In this document: positions 48,080 to 59,375 of the stretch, one piece after another
Position numbering within the stretch: the first letter of the stretch is position 1
Layout: every line of letters starts with the position of its first letter
Assembly: GCA_022702545.1 (NCBI GenBank)
Contig: JAHRBC010000002.1
Span: forward strand, 6,448,001-6,512,000
DNA: 64,000 bases
Direction of reading: 5' to 3'
Origin: Phycomyces nitens
Taxonomy: Eukaryota > Mucoromycota > Mucoromycetes > Mucorales > Phycomycetaceae
The notes under the pieces: model-generated
Seen by the model: only the letters and a program-made list of their open reading frames with translations
Database searches by the model: none
What the model was told of the DNA's origin: nothing
Made by a program: the position numbers and the translations under genes

Positions 48080-50325
48080 TGAAAGAAATATATAATAATA
48101 AAAAGGATTGACAATCAAAGGGAATAAAAAGAAAAGAAAAGAAAGAAAGAAAACTTTTGGAGCTAGTATAGCTTGATGGTTCTCTATAGCATTGGAGACT
48201 TTTATAGGCACTACACCAGGAAGAGATAGATAGTTCTCAAAGACAAGCTTGCAGTAGGAATTACAAATTGCTTTGAGTGATAACAACCGGTAAAATTTGA
48301 GTATCCTGAATGAGAGACACAAGGGATGTTACGGAATGTCAGTGTCTGCTAAACATCATCCAGAGTCTAGCTCAGGCAGAAATTAGAGAAGACTGTGTTG
48401 CACCTCTGGTGCTTCATAGGACAAGAGAGTCAATAGTGGTCTTTGTTCTTAATAGACCTAAAGTACACCAATTACAAGGGGTCTAGTACAATACGAGGTA
48501 TACTGGTATGAGAATAGCCAGTCGGGTGGGAATCCGATTCCATAGCATCTTCCACCACACAGTACGACAATGAAGTGGAATGGCCAGAGACCAAAATTGA
48601 TGCTAATGAGTAGGAGGTAGAAGAGGTGAAAGTAGAGACAGATAAAGGCGTCTGTGCAAGCATATTATAGATGATTTGTCTATTGGGCTTTTGTCCATAA
48701 AGTCCACAGAGAGAATAGAGAAGAGGCAATGTGGAGGAGGTGAGGTGGGGTATAGGAGTTGAAGACACGAAATAAACCAAGGACAATACACCATTCTACC
48801 AGAATCAATCTTGCTGAATAAATGGCCAATGTGATTTTGTGCTCTTGGTCAATTGCCACAAGGTCTAGGATAGAGGTGTATATTGGTAGATAACCAAAAG
48901 GCATACAGAACAAGAAATGACTTGAGATTAATTTCCAAAGAAACAAATGGATCAAAAAAAAAAGTCCAAACAAAAAAGCCAAGGGGAAATCAAAAGCTAC
49001 CAATAGTTCTACACTGAGTGCCGATGGAACAACATCTGGAAGCACACATGAGCAGGCATGGTTAATCAGCAGTACAAGGAAACAGCAGATCTATGCTAGT
49101 ACAAGGGGAACAAAAGTGAAAAGTAAAAATTCTAGACAATGTAATAAAAAAAAAAGATTGAGAGAATTGTTGAGAATACAGAATTGGAATAATCCATTGC
49201 AGTTGGAGAACATGGTGTTGGTAATCAGGATCCAAAAGACAAAGACCGGCAGAGTTGTGTGGTAGGCAAAGAAGAGGCTAACCAGGGCTGCCAAAAGCAA
49301 GATGGAGAAAAGAACGAACATGATTGCGTATAGCAGTCAAATAAAAGAGAGAGAGAGGGCCACCCTGTCAAATCCCATGACTTTACTCAAAGGAGGGAGA
49401 AATATAGCCATTGATATGGATCTAGGGTGAGAAGAATAGGGTGCAAACAAAATCAGTGAAAAAGGTAGAAATACCTAACCGTGCCATAAAGAGACAAAGG
49501 CAAGTGCAATGGATTCTGTATTATTTCTATTGATAGAGAAGACCACCTCTAGAATCATTGGTAAATTGGTAACGAGAAACAGTCAGACAAAACCAAAGTC
49601 TATTGTCTGCAATGAAACAATCAATTATGAAGCTCGTTTAAAAGGGGGTGATCAAAGGACCAATCCAACATCTTGGATGGGATATGATTATCTTGGCAAA
49701 GAGTTTGGCGTCAACGTTAATCAGATAGATATGGAGCCAATTCCAAAGGGGCATCAGATCACCAGCCTTTGAGAGTAAAATCAGAATGGTTTCCAGTTAC
49801 AAATGAGAGAAATACCAGATTGGGTGTTTTGAATGTTTTATCGTCAGTCTGCAGAATGGCTTTGACGTTGATTGAGGTTGCAGTTAAAACCACTCAAGAC
49901 AAAGACAAGGAGGAAAGGAACGAGAGAAGGGAAAAAGGGGGTGCAAGAGAAGAGAATAAAGTGCACCGGTGAGCAGGGATATTGGGAACATAAAGAACGG
50001 CCCTGGCAAAAGGGTCAATGCGTTGATCAGTATGTGTAACCTTGACAACTAGTGCACGACCATTTGGTGATACATACAATTGTTCAAGGTGAAGAGGGGA
50101 TCAAAAGAGATACGCATATTGTAAAGTCCAAAGACTTTTCTAGACTTGGAAGAGAAGGTACATAGTAAAGAGTTGGGAAGGAAGAATATGGGGCTCTTGT
50201 AGATCAAGTAAGAAAAGTGAAGGAGATAATGAACAAAGGTGATGGATAGAGATGTTTGGGAGATTGCTAATTAGTGATGGTAGAGAGACTCTGAACATTT
50301 AAGGATCCTTTGTGTACGGCGAGGT
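48080..50325 (-). mobile_element. LINE-B relic with two internal deletions
   Basis: It aligns with LINE-B (54054-59362) in three blocks: 48080-49330 with about 54180-55435, 49340-49800 with about 56010-56460, and 49830-50325 with about 57450-57935. About 0.6 kb and 1 kb of ORF2 are therefore deleted, and ORF1 is absent. Surviving bits are the endonuclease segment VSPNGRALVVKVTHTDQRID (50079 downward) and C-terminal domain fragments. Frames are full of stops. Confidence 0.85.
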
Positions 50326-50725
50326 ATGAACGAGAGGTCTTTTGTTTTTTTTAATAGAAAAATTCATACGCACGAGACAGAAAAGGTTTTGGGGATGAGG
50401 TGAGATACTGAAATGCACAGCAATACTGTAAAAGATAAAAAAAAAGGTATGTCTATATGCGTCTTGGACAATTCAAAATGACCAGAACGACTAATGTCTT
50501 TTGCGACAAGTACATGCTTTATGGAAAATGAGATTATTTTATTCAAAAAGCTAGTGCCAGGTTAATAATACCATTACCTTTATGTTGGAAATACCTACTG
50601 AAAGAACCTCACTTGTGCTCCCGGTATACTTTCCTCTCACACTAGACCAAGCTATCTATTGTTCCGACCCAGACAGCATCACAATACCAACTTTACACAT
50701 ATATTTTTCACCAATTCTTCACTAG

Positions 50726-50763
50726 AAATCGTTGAGCCACCACGGTAACTCAAAGTGCCGAAA
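50726..50763 (+). repeat. 38-bp direct repeat, copy 1
   Basis: It begins AAATCGTTGAGCCACCACGG and ends AACTCAAAGTGCCGAAA. It is identical to 51014-51051 except for one T/C change. It contains two small dyads (TTGAG/CTCAA and CGG/CCG). The GC-rich core stands out from the AT-rich surroundings. Confidence 0.9.
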
Positions 50764-51013
50764 TGCTCAGCATTTATTAATTACAGAAGGAAATGGAAGG
50801 GTTGCTTAATCATGAAAAGAAAAATATCTTTTATTTCTTCACTATTTATAAAACAATAGGTTTTAAATTGATACTGACATGGTTTAATAAAGTACTCCAA
50901 TTACATGAGAAGAAAGGCATATTGGTACTAATAGTAGGCTCTTCAGATTCATCAAGTAGTATATTGTCTTTATATCATTTAAAAATGTATTTCATAACAA
51001 ATTTCACTGTTAT

Positions 51014-51051
51014 AAATCGTTGAGCCACCACGGCAACTCAAAGTGCCGAAA
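51014..51051 (+). repeat. 38-bp direct repeat, copy 2
   Basis: Second copy, 288 bp downstream in the same orientation and about 150 bp before the quinone reductase ATG. 37 of 38 bases match copy 1. Not seen elsewhere in the window. Confidence 0.9.
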
Positions 51052-51201
51052 ATTTTAATGATTATTAATATCTAGAGAATATCAACCCATTCAGTTTTTA
51101 TAATTGTTCGCAACAGTATTTAAGAAACATATTCTCAACCCATTTATTTCAAATCAACCCTTTACAACTAAATATATATATATTCTTTTTTAAAAAAAAG
51201 C

Positions 51202-52427
51202 ATGTCTACTATGAATGCAATCGTTGTCGAAAAGTTTGGTGGCCCAGAAGCCCTTGAATACAAGCAAATCCCTATTCCTAAAGCAGATCCAGGAACTGTG
51301 GTGGTAAAAAACCACTTTATTGGTAAATAACAAAGTCTAATGTTATAAAAAAATACTAAACACTCAATATTTTATATTTCATTAAAAGGCATCAATTACC
51401 TCGATACTTATAACCGATCTGGTATCTACGGTCTTCCTCCTCCTTTTGTGGCTGGCAAGGAAAGGTAAGATATTCCAAAATATCACTGTTGTTTAAATAT
51501 ATATTTATTAAATGCTAATGTATAACCAGTGCTGGTGAAGTTGTTGAGGTCGGACCAGATGTCACTGACTTTAATGTCGGTGACAGAGTCTTGTGCATAG
51601 TAGATCATACCTATGCAGAGTATACCAAAGCTCCAGTAAATTCAGTTGAAAAAATATCTGACAATGTATCCTATAAGTCTGCTGCTGCTATTGGATTCCA
51701 GGGTATGACAGCATTGTCCCTGGCTAGTAGGGCTCACCCTGTCAAGAAAGGAGGTGAAGAATATATTATTACAGTTGAATTTAGAGTATGATACTAAACT
51801 AGGTTTGTTCAGAGTATATTCTGGTATACTCTGCCGCAGGAGGTGTCGGTCTTATTCTTTGTCAGTTGTGCAAGTACTTTGGTGCTCATGCCATTGGCAC
51901 TGTGAGCTCCAAAGAGAAAGGAGAACTCGCACTCGCCAATGGTGCAGAGTTTGTTATTAACACCAATGAAGAGAATATTGTCGACCGAGTCAATGAAATT
52001 ACTGGTGGTTTGGGTTGTGAGGCAGTCATTGATGGCGTTGGAAAGGATACATTTGCAGGATCACTTGCAGCTGTCCGTCGTCTTGGTACTTTAATCTCCA
52101 ATGGAAATGCTTCTGGACCAGTCCCACCGGTAAAAACACATACAAGACAGATCTATCTATTTTACAGCAAAACTAAACTTGTTTCGTCTATAGATGGAGC
52201 TCAATCTCTTGGCTGTTAAGAACATCCGCTTAATGCGCCCAAGTCTAAGAAATTATCTGGTCACTAAAGAAGAGAGAGACAAATGGTTTGGGGAATTGTG
52301 GAGATTGTTGGAAGGCGGCCACATCAAGGTTCATATCCACAAGATCTATGACCTCAAGGACGCCAGTCAGGCCCATATCGATATTGAGAGCAGAAAGACG
52401 ACTGGAAAACTATTGCTTAGAGTCTGA
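51202..52427 (+). CDS. NADPH:quinone oxidoreductase (zeta-crystallin/ZTA1 type)
   Basis: Five exons, 51202-51322, 51389-51464, 51530-51753, 51813-52129 and 52194-52427, total 972 nt (323 aa), the normal length. Intron 3 (51754-51812) has a TACTAAAC branch-site match. The zinc-independent medium-chain dehydrogenase fold is clear. The N-terminus has MNAIVVEKFGGPEALEYKQI; the substrate-site region has INYLDTYNRSGIY; the fold continues with PFVAGKESAGEVVEVG. The NADPH-binding Rossmann motif is YSAAGGVGLILCQLCKYFGA near residue 150, followed by GCEAVIDGVGKDTF. It catalyses one-electron or two-electron reduction of quinones with NADPH in the cytosol and is often stress-induced in fungi. No zinc-ligand cysteines are present, as expected for this subfamily. 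Confidence 0.95.
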
Positions 52428-52627
52428 GTTAGCTATCCTTGTTCTACATTTACTTTTCATTCTTGTTGAATGCACGCTCACAGTGAGAAACGGTTCAGCT
52501 CTAGCGAAAAATAGCGAAAAATCAACTTTTTGAAACAAAAATATTATTTTCTTCAAATTTTATTAATTGAGACGGCCATGAAAACAACATCTTTATCAGA
52601 ATTCATTCGTGGTCCTTATATGAAAGC

Positions 52628-52638
52628 TGATGATTATA
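52628..52638. repeat. Target-site duplication of LINE-A copy 2, left
   Basis: TGATGATTATA, repeated at 63253-63263 on the other side of the nested element. Confidence 0.8.
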
Positions 52639-52755
52639 TTTTTTTTGTTTGTAGAGGGGAACAAGTCCCTGGTTTTTATTGAGTGTTAGTGAAAGGAACT
52701 CAATTTTTTTTGGATTTTAAAATGTTGGAAATTAGAAAAGGACACTAAAAGGTGT

Positions 52756-54040
52756 CTATGTAAGATCCTGTTCCAAAGCAAAAGAACTAGCAAGATTGTC
52801 TAGGGAGGATTGTATGTTCTTTACATGAAAAGGGGCAGAGTCAAAAATCACTCTCCAATGGGCTCTCCACAGAGACAAAAGGATACAACTAATTGCTTGA
52901 CTTGGGTCCAAGCAGTGTTCAAGGGGGGCAGAAGTCGGAAGCTGAAGGTGGAACAGAGCTTGATGGACATCGAACGGCTCTGGACGACACCCAAAATACG
53001 TCAGCCAGGCATCCGACCAAACCGGCCACTTAAGCGGACACATATACAAAAAATGCTCTATGTTATCGGTTTCGTTGTTGCATAGGGGGCACAGAGGGGA
53101 CGGGAAAGTTGTGGGAGCAATGTGGTGGAGAAGTGAGCTACAAGACAAAGATTGATGTATTGCGCGATACCAGATGTTGCGAACGGAGTGGTGAATAGGG
53201 AAATTCCAGAATGTCTTCCATTGAGACTTTGTAATTGATGAAATAAGGTCGGAGGAAGGTGGGTGATTTTGGCAAATCGTTCGAAAGTGTTTAGTGTGGA
53301 AGTCTTTGAGATGCCGGCAACCAGTGCTTAGTGCTGCAATAAACGGGGTCGCATTTGCAAGCTCGGGGTGAATGTGAGGAATAAACCCGGGGTGTTCTCT
53401 CGGTGGTAGAGTTGTGCGCCAGAAAAATGGCAAAAGGCTGATATGTGAGGTCTGAAGGTCACGGAAGAGTTTGGAGACAATGTATTTGAATCCAAGGCGT
53501 TCGGAAGGAACTCTTGCACGAAGAGCTTGAATAGACCCATCGTAAAGGAAGGCATCAGAGACACGCAAGTTACGCCAACCTTTGGAGTGGCAGATATGTG
53601 GATCAGAGAACTGTACAACGTCGATAATGGGTAGGAGCAGACATGTAGCTGGACTGGGGGTTATGAGAGAGAAATCTCGTGGGATGACATCAATCGTGGT
53701 TAGAAGAGTGTGGAAAACACTTTGCACATTTGTCAGCCTAGCAGGACGCAGATTTGAGAATATCATAAGCAAGCGAATGTCGCCACTAGGGGTACATTGT
53801 TGTAAAATACTTCGAATCCATGGTACTACAAAAGATCGTGTTGTCTTCTTGTCTAAAATCGGCTGTAGCCATCGCATCTGAAGAGATTTCTGTTGCAACT
53901 GTGGCTCAAGAATACCTAGACCACCTGATAAACGTGGACGGCACATTTTCGCGAGGCTAATCATAGGGAACATGCCACGGCGCAGAAATTGACCCATGCA
54001 TGAGCGGAGCTTGTCAAAGAATGAAGAGAGAACTGGAGTT
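52756..54040 (-). pseudogene. LINE-A copy 2 ORF2, C-terminal third (severed)
   Basis: Continues ORF2 after the LINE-B insertion. It resumes at VTPVLSSFFDK and ends ...SFALEQDLT-stop at 52756. It contains SGGLGILEPQLQQKSLQMRW, QWKTFWNFPIHHSVRNIWYR and the zinc finger CPLCNNETDNIEHFLYMC typical of the zf-RVT region. Joined across the insertion (61863-59363 plus 54040-52756), ORF2 is 3786 nt, an exact 1262 codons with no internal stop. It was therefore intact before the insertion. Confidence 0.9.
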
Positions 54041-54053
54041 ACACGAAGGACAT
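54041..54053. repeat. Target-site duplication of LINE-B, left
   Basis: ACACGAAGGACAT, repeated at 59363-59375. The uninterrupted LINE-A copy 1 has a single ACACAAAGGACAT at the corresponding site (17346-17358). Confidence 0.9.
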
Positions 54054-54230
54054 TTTTTTTTTTTTTTTTTTTTTTAGTATTATATTGTTCTGCCGTCACG
54101 CAAGGCGTGCGGCTTCTAGATTGCCATTAATTGGACTTGGAGGAAAGGAATAATATAAAAGGACAATATAGGTGATAAAAAAGTAAGGAAAATAAGTAAA
54201 AGAAAGGAAAGAAAGAAAGAAAAAAACTCC

Positions 54231-57200
54231 TTAAGCTAGTATAGCTCGCTGTCTCTCTATAGTACTGGAGGCCTTTGTAGCCACTACTCCAGGAAGAAAA
54301 GGCTGATTATCAAAGACAAACTTCCAATGGGCATTCCAAATTGCCTTGGCTGTTATAACCACCAGCAAAATCTGAGTATCCCGAGTGGGAGAAGCAGAGG
54401 GGAGTTGACAGGATGTCAGCATCTGCCGAACATCATCCAGGGTCCAGCTCCGGCAGAAACGAGAGAGGACTACGTTCCACACCGGGCGTTTCTTAGGACA
54501 GAAGAAGAGGAAATGGTCTTGGTCTTCGGTGTCGGTGGAGCACACCAAGCACATGGGGTCAGAGACGGTGTGAGGCATGATGTTGTGGATGGCCAGTCGG
54601 GTAGGAATCCGCTTCCATATCACTTTCCACCACAAAGTGCGACAATGGTGTGGAATAACCAGGGACCAAAAACGACGCCAACGGACAGGAGGGAGAAGTG
54701 GCGGAGGTGGGGACGGACGAAGATGCCGGCGCAGTGATCCTGTGGATGCTTTGCCCAAAGGGCGTTTGTCTAAAAGGACCACGGAGAGAAGAGAAGAGAG
54801 ACCAGGCGGAGGAGGTGAGGTGGGAGACGGGAGTTGAAGACACGGAAGAAACCAAGGACAATAGACCATTCTACCAGCATCGATCTTGCTGAAGAATTGG
54901 CCAATACGGTTCCGTGCTCTTGGGCGATCGCCACGAAGTCGTGGACAGAGACGTCCATCATCATCTACCAGAAAGGCATCCGAGACAAGAAGTGACTTGA
55001 GATTCATTTCCGGAGAAACGAATGGCGGGACAAAAGTCCAAACAGAAGCCAGGGGGAACTCAAGAACCACCAAAGGTGCTACACTGAGTGTGGGAGGAAG
55101 AGCATTGGGAAGTAGACGAGAGCAGGCACGGTGAATTGGCAGTAGGGAACTGGGGCAACTCACAGTACTACAGGGAAACAGCAGAGCTATACTAGCAGAA
55201 GGAGAACGAAAGTGAAGAGGAAGTAAAAATTCTAAATAAGGTAATAAAAAGGAAGAAGATCGAGAAAACGATCGAGAACGCAAAATGGGAAGAATCCATC
55301 GCAGTTGGAGAGCACGCTGTTGGTGATCAGGATCCAAAAGACCCAAACCCCCAGACTTGCGTGGTAGGCAAAGAAGAGGCCAACCAGGGCTGCCAAAACC
55401 AAGGTGGAGAAAAGAACGAACATGCTTGCGTATAGCAGCGAAGAAAGAGAGAGGGGCAGGGGTCACATAGAGGACATGCCATATGGAGCTCAAGAGAAGA
55501 GAGTTGGCAACAATACTCTTACCGCGCACTGACAAGCCTCTTGCAGAGAGCATAGTGCAGTGGCGTTCGAGTTTGGCAAGGAGGGCAGCACGGAAAGATT
55601 CTAGTTGGGCAGGGTGAGAGCTAAGTGGGAAACCCAGATAACGGATGGCATTAGCCTCATGGCAATCATGGCGGGTGGTAATATTGGCAGCATCCAGAAC
55701 AGGACCCCAATCGGGATGGAAATGCCCAGAGAGAGCAACAGCAACTGTCTTGTTCAGATTGACCTTTGCATTCGAGGCCAGCCCGAAAGTGCGCAGAATC
55801 GACAAGACGGTGCTCATCTCAGAGGGAGAGGACAAGAACAACAGAAGATCATCAGCGTAAGCCAGAAGCTTCAGAGGTGGCGGAGAAAGAGGCGGTGTAG
55901 AGGAGGAGAGGTGGGAGGGAACCAAGAAGCGGAATCCACAAAGGGACGGAGAGGCAAGGAGGGAACGAAGGAGAGGCTCAAAGGCAATGTTGAACAAAAG
56001 TGGCGAGAGCGGGTCACCCTGTCGAAGCCCACGACCTTGCTCAAAGGAGGACGAGATATGGCCATTGACATTGACATGGATCTGAGTCGAGAAGAAGAGG
56101 GCGCAAACAGAGTCAATGAACATGGTAGGTAAACCTAACCGTGACATGACCAGACGAAGGTAAGTGGGATGGACCCGATCGTAAGCTTTCTCTTGGTCCA
56201 GAAGGAGACCGACTCCAGGATCCTTGGTGAGTTGGGCATGGGACATAGCCAGCCGAGTCAAAAGTCCATTGTCCGCAATGAAGCGGTCAGCCATGAAGCC
56301 CGTTTGGAATGGGGTGATCAGAGGGCCTATGCAACATCTTAGACGGGATGTGAGCATCTTGGTGAAGAGTTTAGCGTCGCAGTTGATGAGGGAGATTGGG
56401 CGCCAGTTCCGAAGAGAAGTCAGGTCACCAGCCTTGGGAAGCAAGACCAAAACTGTTTCCAGCCACGAAGGGGAAAACACCACAGAGGGCATCCTGATAC
56501 ACCTCAACAGCAAGGGACTGGATGGTGGGGTGAGCAAGTAAGCGCGACCACAAAGGGTACGGCAGGCCATCCATGCCAGGGCTGGAGTTGTTCGGGGTAG
56601 TCTTAAGCACAGACTTGAGTTCGTCCAGCGTCACTTTAAAGGTCAAAGGAGCGGAGTCTTCGGAAGAAAGGCTTGTAGAAGGAGGGATGTGGTCGATGAG
56701 GGAGTGAGCGGCCGAGAGGTCAATGGCTTCTTGAGAGTATAGGGACTGGTAAAATGAGCGTGTGTGGCCAAGCAGGTCTGCTGGCGAGGTGAAGGTGGTG
56801 GAGGTGTCGGGGTCAACGAGAGTGGTGATGGACTTGGCAGCAGAGCGTTGCTTGAGTACTCGGAAGAAATATTTGGACGATGTCTCGCCTTCTTCACACC
56901 ACTTGGCACCAGATCGGGCTGCTAGGGTGGAGGCACGAGTTAGCTGAATCGAGGCCAGCTCAGATTCGACGGAGGAGAGTTGAGGTGAGGATGAAGATCC
57001 TGAGAGCTCATTGCGGAGGCGGTGGAGGCGACGCTCTTGGGAACGGAGGCGACGTTGGACTTTTTTGCCATAAGTGAGCGATAATTGCTTGACAGCCTGC
57101 TTGAGACAATCCCAACGGATCCCAGGGGAAGCATCTTTGGGAAAAGATTGGCTTGCCTTATCCAAAAGATCAGTCAAGATAGTGTCAAATTCGTCGTGAA

Positions 57201-57945
57201 AAAGGTACTGGGTGTTGAAACGCCAGACCCCAGGTCCAGATGGGCGAGAGAGAGGAATGGAGACAGCGAGGAGACAGTGGTCAGTCCAAGAAGGATTGAT
57301 GAAACTGACTTCGGGTGATTCGGTGGGGATGGAGGAAGGGCGGAAGAGGTAGTCGATACATGTACGGGTTCGGGAACTATGGAAGGTAGGGATAGGGGAA
57401 GAGGCGGAATTAGTGATAGCATCGATACAATTACCTTGGAGGTAGCCTTGCCAGTCTGCAGGATGGCTTCGACGTTGATGGAGATTGCAGTTAAAGTCGC
57501 CCAAGACAAAGGCAGGAAGTGAAGGGATGAGGGAAGGGAGAAGGGTGGCAAGAGAAGAAAAGAAAGTGCGCCGCTGGGCAGGGATATTGGGAGCATAAAG
57601 AACAACAACAGCAAAAGGATCAATGCGTTGATCAGTATGTGTAACCTTTACAACTAGTGCACGGTCATCTGGTGACACGTACAATTGTTCAAGGTGGAGA
57701 AGGGGATCGAAAGATATAAGGCCACAGTGCGAAGTCCAAAGACTTGCCTGGGCTTGGAAGAGAAGGTGCATTGTGGAATGATGGGAAGGAAGGAGATGGG
57801 TCTCTTGTAGAGCAAGTAAGGAAAGTAAGGGAGAGAAGGAGCGGAGGTGACGGATAAAGAGACGTTTGGGGGATTGCGGATTAGTGATGGTAGATAGGAG
57901 ACCTCGAGCATTCAAGGTTCCTAAGCGGATAGACTGTACAGTCAT
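54231..57945 (-). pseudogene. LINE-B ORF2 (APE endonuclease-reverse transcriptase), one frameshift
   Basis: The endonuclease at the start has LNARGL, LLALQETHL, VLGDFNCNLHQ, CIDYLF and WTDHCLL. Reverse transcriptase blocks are NWRPISLINCDAKLFTKML, LLLDQEKAYDRVHPTYL, RQGDPLSPLLFNIAFEPLLR and LLAYADDLLLFL. The C-terminal zinc finger is CLVCSTDTEDQDHFLFFC. The frame breaks at about 56480-56500: upstream reads VYQDALCGVFPF and shifts, downstream resumes at PSWLETVLVLLPKAGDLTSL. The 3715-nt length implies a 2-base loss or 1-base gain. This is the only lesion seen, so the copy is young but disabled in the reverse-transcriptase region. Confidence 0.9.
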
Positions 57946-59283
57946 TTATGAAGATGGTTGGCCAGACTGACCAGAGGGAGAGTCAAGTTCTTCCATAGGC
58001 GTATTGCCGTCAAGATCAGTGAAGGGCTTATTACCCTGGGCATGTGCCTGGACGGAGAGGTCAAGCAAGGACTGGCGGAATTCGTCATCTGTGATGACGG
58101 GCCGGGAGACACCGTCCTCAGGAAGGGCAATGCCTCGAGCGGCAAACGAGTACTTGCTGGCAGAAGTACCTCGACCACTGGGATCATACATTGGGATGTC
58201 AATGTCATCACCAATGGGGGCAGGGGATCGATTGGATCCAGCCTTGGACCGAGTGGTCATCACCGACAAGGATCGGCGACGAATGGGCTTGGGAGCCGGA
58301 GAAATGGGAGCAGGAGGTGTAGTGTTCGTCGTCGATCTGACAACAACACTGGGAGGAGATGGGGGAGTGTTGGTAGCAGCCTGGAGAGCACGGAGAGCTT
58401 CTGCTTCAGCAATCTCCAACTGGATTTGCTCTTGCTGAAGACGCTCGGCCTCAATGGTGTCGGGATGGGCAGGACAGTCTCTGCTGACCATCTCGTGGCC
58501 CAAGACACCACAACGCTTACAGCGGGGTGTACGAGAGGGACGCTTCGTACATGCACGCAGGAAGTGACCTTCCTCACGGCAATACCCGCACACGGGTGGA
58601 ATATCCTTGGAACGCAGCTCCACTGCGCAGGAAATGGATCCTTCCAAATGAAGACGGCTGGGAAGGGGTTTGGGTGTGTCTAACCCAGATGTGTCCAGAA
58701 GGACGGTAGCTTCACCACGGAAAGTTCCACGGTGGGAGACGTAGGCACGCAATTGGACAACCTTTCCATACGACTGGAAAGCCTCTTCGATCGGTGCGAG
58801 AAGATCAGTTTTGGGATCGCAGGTACTGATGCGATACATGTTAACCTTCACAATATGACTATTGGAAGGCAAACTTGGAGAGGCGACGATTCTGGTGCTC
58901 TGAAACACCAGGCCGTCGGAGATGGCTTTCACCCGAGTGGCAGGTTCGATGAAAAGGGCCTCTGCCAAAAGGTCCTTGGAACGAGTGTAACGCAAGGTCA
59001 ACGAGGTCATCTGGCCAATATTGTCAGAGAGGACATCATCTACTGCGTTGGCAGGAACGAGTTTACCGAGATTGAACAAAACGCTCGATGGATGGATGGT
59101 GCTGGCCCAAGCAGCAGATGCTGGATTCACGGAGAGACTCTGGTCAAAACCAGGTGCGGTGAAGATATGAAGAGACTTGTTCTTCGGACGGGATGGTGTG
59201 CTCTGTGCACGGATCGCTGGTCGTTGTACCTGCCATGGGTTGACAGTACTGCCCTGTGAGTTCGATCCCTCAGGGGTACTCAT
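57946..59283 (-). CDS. LINE-B ORF1, gag-like zinc-knuckle protein
   Basis: 445 aa from the ATG at 59283 (MSTPEGSNSQ). The middle region (about 120-210) is an RNA-binding-like domain. Zinc knuckles are CGYCREEGHFLRAC and CKRCGVLGHEMVSRDC; the second has a longer last spacing than the standard CX2CX4HX4C. After the knuckles come a helical Gln/Glu/Ala-rich stretch and a Ser/Pro-rich region (RRRSLSVMTTRSKAGSNR). ORF1 proteins of such LINEs package element RNA. The stop TAA is followed immediately by the ORF2 ATG. This frame is also open upstream into LINE-A ORF2 (see the fusion). Confidence 0.9.
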   Translation of the reverse strand: MSTPEGSNSQGSTVNPWQVQRPAIRAQSTPSRPKNKSLHIFTAPGFDQSLSVNPASAAWASTIHPSSVLFNLGKLVPANAVDDVLSDNIGQMTSLTLRYTRSKDLLAEALFIEPATRVKAISDGLVFQSTRIVASPSLPSNSHIVKVNMYRISTCDPKTDLLAPIEEAFQSYGKVVQLRAYVSHRGTFRGEATVLLDTSGLDTPKPLPSRLHLEGSISCAVELRSKDIPPVCGYCREEGHFLRACTKRPSRTPRCKRCGVLGHEMVSRDCPAHPDTIEAERLQQEQIQLEIAEAEALRALQAATNTPPSPPSVVVRSTTNTTPPAPISPAPKPIRRRSLSVMTTRSKAGSNRSPAPIGDDIDIPMYDPSGRGTSASKYSFAARGIALPEDGVSRPVITDDEFRQSLLDLSVQAHAQGNKPFTDLDGNTPMEELDSPSGQSGQPSS

Positions 59284-59362
59284 ACTATTTCTTATTTTGG
59301 GGATTTGTGTCGGTAGAATATTTATCCGCACAAAACAATTCTTTAGCTGTGAAACCGTGTTG

Positions 59363-59375
59363 ACACGAAGGACAT
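59363..59375. repeat. Target-site duplication of LINE-B, right
   Basis: Second copy of ACACGAAGGACAT, followed on the + strand by GCCATATCTTGG, the natural continuation in LINE-A copy 1. Confidence 0.9.

Larger units (their letters stand above)
50326..51201. other. Intergenic region upstream of the quinone reductase gene
   Basis: AT-rich. It contains two copies of a 38-bp sequence (listed separately) and a TA-rich leader directly before the ATG at 51202. No gene. Confidence 0.55.
54054..59362 (-). mobile_element. LINE-B, full-length non-LTR retrotransposon nested in LINE-A
   Basis: 5309 bp flanked by a perfect 13-bp TSD. The 3' end is a poly(A) tail of about 22 (T-run 54054-54075). Order from the right: a 79-nt 5' UTR, ORF1 (59283-57946), ORF2 starting directly after the ORF1 stop (57945-54231), and a 155-nt 3' UTR. 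It inserted in the same orientation as its host element. Its proteins are clearly related to those of LINE-A but divergent, so they are two families of one clade. Confidence 0.95.

Noticed and set aside
59255..59275. tRNA B-box-like GTTCGATCC within LINE-B
   Set aside because: No A-box or cloverleaf at the right distance; it lies within LINE-B ORF1 close to its start codon.
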